Positions 6,426-10,793 of a stretch of DNA of 10,793 nucleotides are shown here, one piece after another. The notes below the pieces were generated by a model. It searched no databases. It saw only the letters and a list, made by a program, of their open reading frames with translations, and was not told where the DNA came from. A program made the position numbers and the translations under genes. Where the stretch lies: positions 1 through 10,793 of the forward strand of contig JAKAFF010000027.1 of the NCBI GenBank assembly GCA_021818045.1, read 5' to 3'. The first letter of the stretch is position 1. Each line of letters begins with the position of its first letter. The stretch comes from a bacterium. GTDB lineage: Bacteria > Chlamydiota > Chlamydiia > Chlamydiales > SM23-39.

Positions 6426-7204
6426 GCAATCTCCAATCCATCGTACGCAAGCCTTACTCCCGCAGGCAATAACTGATGGGCGTCATCATGATCTACAAAA
6501 TGGCCCAAATGGGTCAGCCACGTCTCTTGCGCCCCCACTTTCCGAGAAAAGGCAATTGCCTCATCAAAGGAGAGGTGCAAAGGCGAAGGGTCTGGGCGCA
6601 ACGCACCGATGACTAACACTTGAACCCCTTTTAAAAACGAAAAAATCGATGCTTCGTAGTGTCGAATATCGGAGATGTAGGCAAAATGGCCCACGCGAAA
6701 CCCCATGACCCCCATCCTCGCTTGTCTATAGCTGCAGTAACCAATCTTCGTATTGCAAAACTCAATCTCTCCCATTGGGGCATCGAGCCGCGTAAATGCA
6801 AACTTTGCACTTTGCGCCGTTTCATCAAAAAAATAGGGGTATCTATGCTGCAAGTCGTCAAAACTTTCTCGTGATAACAAACAAGGGATGTTTTGTTTTT
6901 GCCATGCATTAAAAATCCTTAAATCATCAATGCCTGCAATATGATCAAAATGCGTGTGGGTGAGGAGTAACCCATCGAGCCGGTCAATGCCAAATTGCAA
7001 TGCTTGGCTGCGAAAATCGGGAGTGGCATCGATGAGCAATTGCCGGTTATCTTGCGCAAGCCGCAATATCCCAGACGGGCGAAACCGAAAGTTTTTAGGT
7101 TTTTTCGACAAACAGACAGAGCACTTGCAGCCAACGACGGGCACTCCTGCGGAGGCTCCAGTGCCTAAAAACAAAAAATGGTCTACTCTTCTTTGGCCAG
7201 ACAC
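6413..7204 (-). CDS. PhnP-like metallo-beta-lactamase-fold hydrolase
   Basis: A metal-dependent hydrolase of the metallo-beta-lactamase fold, closest in layout to PhnP-type phosphodiesterases. Numbered from the GTG, the metal motif THTHFDH covers H83, H85, D87 and H88; D179 (in YISD) and H232/H235 are likely further ligands. The GCKCSVC segment (C26, C28, C31) matches the extra zinc site typical of PhnP. True PhnP cleaves cyclic ribose phosphates in phosphonate breakdown, but no phn genes are near, so the substrate here is unknown. The GTG at 7204 overlaps the upstream gene by 22 bases. A TTG at 7174 is an alternative start: it lies closer to the conserved FLFLGTG opening and has AAGAAGAG upstream. 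The gene is in the middle of the operon, next to hflX, as in Chlamydia. Confidence 0.85.
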   Translation of the reverse strand: MSGQRRVDHFLFLGTGASAGVPVVGCKCSVCLSKKPKNFRFRPSGILRLAQDNRQLLIDATPDFRSQALQFGIDRLDGLLLTHTHFDHIAGIDDLRIFNAWQKQNIPCLLSRESFDDLQHRYPYFFDETAQSAKFAFTRLDAPMGEIEFCNTKIGYCSYRQARMGVMGFRVGHFAYISDIRHYEASIFSFLKGVQVLVIGALRPDPSPLHLSFDEAIAFSRKVGAQETWLTHLGHFVDHDDAHQLLPAGVRLAYDGLEIACTK

Positions 7205-8109
7205 AGCGCTCTCACAGCCCTATCCACTAATTCTTCTGCTAAAAGGGCATGATACAAAAGCCCACGCGAACCGAGCCCCGTAAACACCCAAGTATTTTCA
7301 TTTAACTGGACGATCATGGGACGAGCTCCTTGTAGAGGCGATACCCGCGTTCCATGGCGAATCTCCACAATTTCAAAGTCTTTGGCCGGAGGATAGAATT
7401 TGGCACACCGATCCAATAAGGCAAGAGCCTTGTTGGGGTCGGGCTTTGCAGTATGCTCATAGGTGGAGCCCAGCTGGCAATAATGGGGATCTTCTGTAGT
7501 GGCGATATGCCCTGAGGCAAGTAGGGCCATAGGGAGTCTTTCTGGCCATTTACAAATGAGCGCCTGTCCAATCGCCCGTTTCAAGGGCAAATGCCTGCAC
7601 TCTTCAAACTGAAAAACCCCCACTCCACAGGCCAAAATCGCTAAATCATAAGACTGCAGCTCTCGCAAATCGCTCACGCGGTGCTTGTAAATATGCGCTT
7701 TAGCACAAGCTGTACGCAAAGCGTTCAAATACGGAATGGAATACACCGTAATCCCTTCCGGGATCCACATCGCTGGCGAGGGAGCAAGTGAGGGCAAAAA
7801 GTCACAACTATAGTCTTTGAATCGCAGCCGCTGAGGCTCTGTGACACCGAGCCGCAAAATGCCATCTGGAGCATAGGCCGCCCCATCACCACTTACCGCC
7901 TCGAGAAGCCTTTTTGTAGCTATCATCGCCTCATCTGCGCGCCAAGCACGGGCCGCCTCTTTCCCAGGATACGGGTGGAGCAGGCCCGTAGATGCGGCTG
8001 ACGCACTATCTGACGCATCGTCAAACAGATCCACCTCACATCCCCTCTGAAGCAAGTTCCATGTCAATGCAAAACCTGCCATCCCTGCGCCAACAACGGC
8101 CACTTTCAT
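7183..8109 (-). CDS. FAD-dependent oxidoreductase (DAO fold, MnmC oxidase-domain-like)
   Basis: A 308-residue flavoprotein. The N terminus MKVAVVGAGMAG is a Rossmann dinucleotide-binding loop (G7, G9, G12), ending with the acidic residue D30 that binds the FAD ribose. The C-terminal TGLGSRGL (277-284), preceded by RHGTRVSPLQGARP (251-264), resembles the closing FAD-contact segment of the C-terminal oxidase domain of MnmC, which removes the carboxymethyl group from cmnm5U at the tRNA wobble position. The methyltransferase half of bifunctional MnmC is absent, so this would be a stand-alone version; glycine or other amino-acid oxidases such as ThiO are alternatives. The start overlaps the upstream membrane-protein stop by four bases. 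The DAO fold is secure; the tRNA role is inference. Confidence 0.8.
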   Translation of the reverse strand: MKVAVVGAGMAGFALTWNLLQRGCEVDLFDDASDSASAASTGLLHPYPGKEAARAWRADEAMIATKRLLEAVSGDGAAYAPDGILRLGVTEPQRLRFKDYSCDFLPSLAPSPAMWIPEGITVYSIPYLNALRTACAKAHIYKHRVSDLRELQSYDLAILACGVGVFQFEECRHLPLKRAIGQALICKWPERLPMALLASGHIATTEDPHYCQLGSTYEHTAKPDPNKALALLDRCAKFYPPAKDFEIVEIRHGTRVSPLQGARPMIVQLNENTWVFTGLGSRGLLYHALLAEELVDRAVRALCLAKEE

Positions 8110-8909
8110 GCGCGCTCCAATTGCGAAACTTCCGCAGCAAAATTAAAAAACAAAATGACCGCCGGAGTCAAAATAGCACAAAACGGGATCATAATAAAAA
8201 ACCATTCAAGCGCCAAAGCCAAAGAACCGTCGGCAGTCAAATAACTGAGGTCGGTTAAATGAGCGGCTAAGACCAAAAATGAGAGGATAACGCCTATGGG
8301 AAGTAGCGCTAAAAGAAATAGTGCCATGCCCGCCAAGGGGGCAACGCGCAACGAGGAGAGGAGCTTTTTCACACGCGAGATCCCCCGAAATGGTTGTTGC
8401 GCAGCAATGGGGGCTATAAAAAAGAGTACGCCAAGATTCAAAAAGCAAAGTAAGAGCGAGCCAAAAATCAATAAAAAGGGGCCAAATGAAAAGACTACGG
8501 AAAAAAACCCCCCAACTCCCGGCAACTCTTTCAATAAAAAGAAAAAACCAAGAGCCATCCACAAGAATAGGTAGATCACGATGGAAGGGATCGAAAGATA
8601 GGCCGTCCCAACGACGAGATCCATCGACCCAACGAGTAAGCGTTGCATCGACATCCCTCCCCTTGCCTCCGATAGGTGCATACGCACCAGCACGACTCCT
8701 AACGCCAATAAGAGCCCTGCGGAAAGGAGCATGGGCAGAAAACTCAAGCTCATAGAGACCCACTCACTGGCCTGGAAAGCTACGGCCCGACAAAAAACGA
8801 TGAGTAGTCCACATGCGACCAAAACGGGAAAGGTCAACGCCAGCTTTCTTTTAGAAAAAGAACCAAAAAGCGCCCGGGAAAAGGCCCGCTCCACGTCTAT
8901 CCATTTCAT
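8106..8909 (-). CDS. Six-helix membrane protein of unknown function
   Basis: I do not recognise a family. The 267-residue product is highly hydrophobic, with membrane segments at about 24-45, 54-76, 100-126, 135-168, 190-217 and 229-257. The region 135-168 is long enough to be a bent or double pass. A short basic N-terminal stretch (SFSKRK) and a basic loop at 175-188 (RGISRVKKLLSSLR) suggest cytoplasmic sides under the positive-inside rule. No transporter signature or conserved charged residue within the helices is obvious. It heads the five-gene operon and is joined to the FAD oxidoreductase by a four-base ATGA overlap. The ATG has no clear ribosome binding site. Several alternative frames here are open because of the leucine- and phenylalanine-rich composition. 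Confidence 0.75.
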   Translation of the reverse strand: MKWIDVERAFSRALFGSFSKRKLALTFPVLVACGLLIVFCRAVAFQASEWVSMSLSFLPMLLSAGLLLALGVVLVRMHLSEARGGMSMQRLLVGSMDLVVGTAYLSIPSIVIYLFLWMALGFFFLLKELPGVGGFFSVVFSFGPFLLIFGSLLLCFLNLGVLFFIAPIAAQQPFRGISRVKKLLSSLRVAPLAGMALFLLALLPIGVILSFLVLAAHLTDLSYLTADGSLALALEWFFIMIPFCAILTPAVILFFNFAAEVSQLERA

Positions 8910-8917
8910 GCCCGCAT

Positions 8918-8947
8918 AGTTTAGCTCTTTTCAGGATCAAAAAACAA
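8918..8947 (-). promoter_or_regulatory. Candidate promoter of the five-gene operon
   Basis: On the minus strand, TTGTTT (8947-8942) and TAAACT (8923-8918) are 18 bases apart. The match is moderate. The -10 box ends eight bases before the ATG at 8909, so the transcript would have almost no leader, as at mtaB, which fits the missing ribosome site. Confidence 0.3.
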
Positions 8948-8948
8948 G

Positions 8949-8985
8949 CTTGCACGAATCAGCAAGAGAAGATTAGCATGCATGC
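8949..8985 (+). promoter_or_regulatory. Candidate promoter and palindromes upstream of the 9013 gene
   Basis: TTGCAC (8950-8955) and TAGCAT (8974-8979) lie 18 bases apart and could form a weak promoter. Two symmetric elements overlap it: CTTGC (8949-8953) with GCAAG (8962-8966), and the 10-base palindrome GCATGCATGC (8976-8985). Either could be a repressor site controlling both divergent transcription units. The call rests on position and symmetry only. Confidence 0.25.
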
Positions 8986-9012
8986 CAAGAATTACTTTTG
9001 GTACAAACCCAT

Positions 9013-9951
9013 ATGTCACTGACTCTTGCGCCACTGAGCCCGAAAACTTTGCACGCGCTTCTCGTAAGCCCATTTGAAGAGGGCTGCGCGCGGATAAACT
9101 TAGCTTTTTTTAGCAAAAACATGCATTCGCTCAATCCCGCTCGCTTTTGCTGGCAGGAGCGCCTAGTCCATCTTGCGGCAGGCGCGCTACTCATGCTCCC
9201 TTTGATCAATGCGATTATTTGGATTGCATGGAAAACTTTTGGCAATCCAGAAATTCTTTGCGACCCCTATTGCCTCGAAGCGCTTCCTCCCCCTCCCGCA
9301 CCCACACCCGCCCCTCTAGCACCGCCCCATTATGCAGAACAAATCGCTCCAACCAAATCGTTTTCGTATAGAGAAATACAAGCTTCCAAAGAGGAAACTG
9401 TGCGATGGACAGTCCAATCCAATCCAGATGGCTCCCACTTTGTAACAGGGCGCAGCGCACAGATGCTCTCCACGTCTCGATATGATGCCGCGGGAAACAT
9501 TCAAGAGTTTCATGTGCAAGGCCCCCTCGCTTTGCATGCCTATTTGCGAGGCAACCATATAGAGATCAACGGAACCTTAAGTGTACTTACAAAACAGCTT
9601 CCCTGGATCCAGGAATACCCGATCGCTTTAAACCCTCTTGTTCTCACAGACCAAGGAAAGCCTTTGGAATTTTATATCATCCTAACCAGGACCCAAGCCC
9701 CCTGGTACAATCCCCTCATGCCAGCGCCCCCTTTTATTGCCAAGTGTTCGGCTAAAAAACTTCCCCGCAACGCGGCTCAAAATTTTGAAGTTGTCGAAAT
9801 CAGCTATGAAACCCGATGGTTCCAACGCAATGTCAAAGCCATCTTGCACTTTGACCTTCAAGGAATCTTAAGAACCATGACCAATGAGATCGAGGGGATT
9901 AGCGCAGAACTTCTCCCAAATGCTCCGTTGCCCGCAGAAGGGCATCCATAA
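9013..9951 (+). CDS. Unrecognised single-pass membrane protein with proline-rich linker and beta-rich domain
   Basis: A 312-residue protein that I cannot assign. An N-terminal segment of about 50 residues (with SPFEEGCARINL) precedes one hydrophobic helix at 51-73. A proline- and alanine-rich linker follows at 91-107 (LPPPPAPTPAPLAPP core), then a soluble domain (115-312) with alternating hydrophobic residues that suggests a beta-barrel or sandwich. The layout fits a protein anchored in the inner membrane with its C-terminal domain in the periplasm. The start is uncertain: ATG 9013 is preferred; a TTG at 8998 and an ATG at 9121 are in frame, and none has a good ribosome site. The internal region before the helix seems protein-like, so the latest start is less likely. 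It is divergent from the five-gene operon, and its last 53 bases overlap the end of pip. Confidence 0.65.
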   Translation: MSLTLAPLSPKTLHALLVSPFEEGCARINLAFFSKNMHSLNPARFCWQERLVHLAAGALLMLPLINAIIWIAWKTFGNPEILCDPYCLEALPPPPAPTPAPLAPPHYAEQIAPTKSFSYREIQASKEETVRWTVQSNPDGSHFVTGRSAQMLSTSRYDAAGNIQEFHVQGPLALHAYLRGNHIEINGTLSVLTKQLPWIQEYPIALNPLVLTDQGKPLEFYIILTRTQAPWYNPLMPAPPFIAKCSAKKLPRNAAQNFEVVEISYETRWFQRNVKAILHFDLQGILRTMTNEIEGISAELLPNAPLPAEGHP

Positions 9952-10793
9952 TGCCCGGCTCGCTTGCTGCATGGCCTGCATCTTTGATGATCTCAAACTC
10001 TGCCTCAGGCCATGCTTTGTGTAGCTCCCACGCAGTCTCGATCGGGCATACGATGTCATAGCGCCCATGAATGATATATGCAGGAATGGTTCGAATGGCA
10101 TCCACATGCTCAATCAACCAATTATCTGTTTCAAAAAAGCATTGATTCACAAAATAATGGCATTCGATACGGGCGATTGCATCTGCATGAAAATCTTGTG
10201 TAAACTCGAGAAACAAACTGGGATCGAAGATCAGCTTTAAAGCAGAACCCTCCCAACAAGTCCATGCAGATGCGGCCCTCATGCGCACAGCGCGATCAGA
10301 TGAGGTGAGCTGTTTATAATAGGCTCCAATCATATCGCCTCGCTCTTCTACCGGAATGGGATCCACATATTTTTCCCAAGGCTCTGGGAAGAGATGGTGA
10401 GCGCCAAACTGGTAAAACCAGCGAAGCTCTTTGGGCCTTCCCAAAAAGATCCCTCGCAACACAAGCGCCAGCACCGAATGTGGATATGTCTCAGCGTAAG
10501 CCAAAGCCAACGTACTTCCCCAAGAGCCCCCAAAGACCACCCACTTTGCAACACCCATAGCCGCGCGCAATTTCTCTATATCTTCTACGAGATGCCACGT
10601 AGTGTTATCCGCTAAGCTTGAATGGGGAGTGCTCTTACCGCACCCTCTTTGATCCATGAGGATGATCCGATAGATGCTAGGATCGAAATAGCTACGATGT
10701 CCTGGCTCTGTACCCGATCCAGGGCCGCCATGCAAAAAAATGACAGGCACCCCGTTGGCATTGCCGCTTTCTTCCCAATACAGCTTATGACCT
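9899..10793 (-). CDS. pip: Proline iminopeptidase (alpha/beta hydrolase, peptidase S33), 5' end outside the window
   Basis: Proline iminopeptidase releases N-terminal proline from peptides in the cytoplasm. The visible 297 residues begin inside the N-terminal region (GHKLYWEESGNANG) and run off the window end, so the first residues are missing; an internal GTG at 10750 is not the real start. The oxyanion segment HGGPGSG, the nucleophile elbow GGSWGS (Ser90 of the visible part), the acid in GRYDIVCP (Asp246) and the base in DAGHAASEP (His274) form the catalytic triad. Their spacing, 156 and 28 residues, equals that of the Xanthomonas enzyme as I remember it (Ser110, Asp266, His294), implying that about 20 residues lie beyond the edge. 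A helical cap domain lies between elbow and acid (FYQFGAHHLFPEPW region). Its end overlaps the convergent gene by 53 bases. Confidence 0.93.
   Translation of the reverse strand, partial: GHKLYWEESGNANGVPVIFLHGGPGSGTEPGHRSYFDPSIYRIILMDQRGCGKSTPHSSLADNTTWHLVEDIEKLRAAMGVAKWVVFGGSWGSTLALAYAETYPHSVLALVLRGIFLGRPKELRWFYQFGAHHLFPEPWEKYVDPIPVEERGDMIGAYYKQLTSSDRAVRMRAASAWTCWEGSALKLIFDPSLFLEFTQDFHADAIARIECHYFVNQCFFETDNWLIEHVDAIRTIPAYIIHGRYDIVCPIETAWELHKAWPEAEFEIIKDAGHAASEPGIMDALLRATEHLGEVLR
9940..9956. repeat. Hairpin straddling the stop codon of the 9013-9951 gene
   Basis: GGGCAT (9940-9945) and ATGCCC (9951-9956) form a perfect 6-bp stem; most of the TAA stop lies in the five-base loop. No T run follows, so it is not a standard terminator, but it is the only evident structure that could mark the end of this transcript, which otherwise runs antisense into pip. 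Confidence 0.35.

Noticed and set aside
8206..8763. 185-codon minus-strand open frame overlapping the six-helix membrane protein
   Set aside because: It lies in another frame of a gene with consistent hydrophobic helices and four-base coupling to its neighbour; its own translation is rich in Trp, Arg and Cys with no domain pattern.
1..10793. CRISPR array, tRNA, rRNA, insertion sequence, toxin-antitoxin pair or a new defence system
   Set aside because: I saw no regularly spaced repeats, cloverleaf-like segment, transposase with terminal repeats, or small toxin-antitoxin-like pair. Most genes belong to housekeeping families and their arrangement does not suggest a single new system.

Overview
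The window looks like chromosome of a Chlamydiae member outside the genus Chlamydia (an environmental, Parachlamydiales-type lineage), or a close relative. The evidence is indirect. An HflX GTPase sits directly next to a PhnP-like metallo-hydrolase, an order I recall from Chlamydia (CT379-CT380 in C. trachomatis). There is a MarC-type membrane protein, and a beta-barrel protein of the Legionella MOMP (Lpg1974) type, a family expanded in amoeba-associated chlamydiae. Several proteins have no name I can recognise. Genes are packed tightly, with many overlaps.

Layout: positions 1-259 hold no clear intact gene, only a broken open frame on the minus strand. Next comes an AT-rich gene for a secreted MOMP-like outer-membrane barrel (+, 260-1420). 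After a 100-base convergent gap lies a minus-strand pair: mtaB (tRNA t6A methylthiotransferase, 2501-3739) followed, with a 4-base overlap, by an unrecognised 327-residue protein (1521-2504). mtaB is divergent from marC (+, 3826-4449), and two sigma70-like promoters overlap back to back between them. A five-gene minus-strand operon follows, read from 8909 down to 4417: six-helix membrane protein, FAD oxidoreductase resembling the MnmC oxidase domain, PhnP-like hydrolase, hflX, radC. Every junction overlaps (4, 22, 13 and 4 bases). Divergent from it is a single-pass protein with a proline-rich linker (+, 9013-9951). The window ends inside a proline iminopeptidase gene (minus, 9899 to beyond 10793).

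How the genes fit together: much of the readable content is translation and housekeeping. MtaB modifies A37 of ANN-decoding tRNAs, HflX rescues or splits ribosomes, and the FAD protein may act on a wobble-uridine modification, though that is inference. RadC and MarC are conserved proteins of poorly defined function. The MOMP-like gene differs from its neighbours in base composition and sits beside a possible gene remnant, so the left 1.4 kb may be a separate accessory segment.

I find no CRISPR array, tRNA, rRNA, insertion sequence with clear ends, defence locus or convincing new multi-gene system. The points most worth a second look are the stand-alone MnmC-like oxidoreductase, several unusual hairpins at gene ends and junctions, the overlapping divergent promoters with a nearly leaderless mtaB, and the three unnamed proteins.
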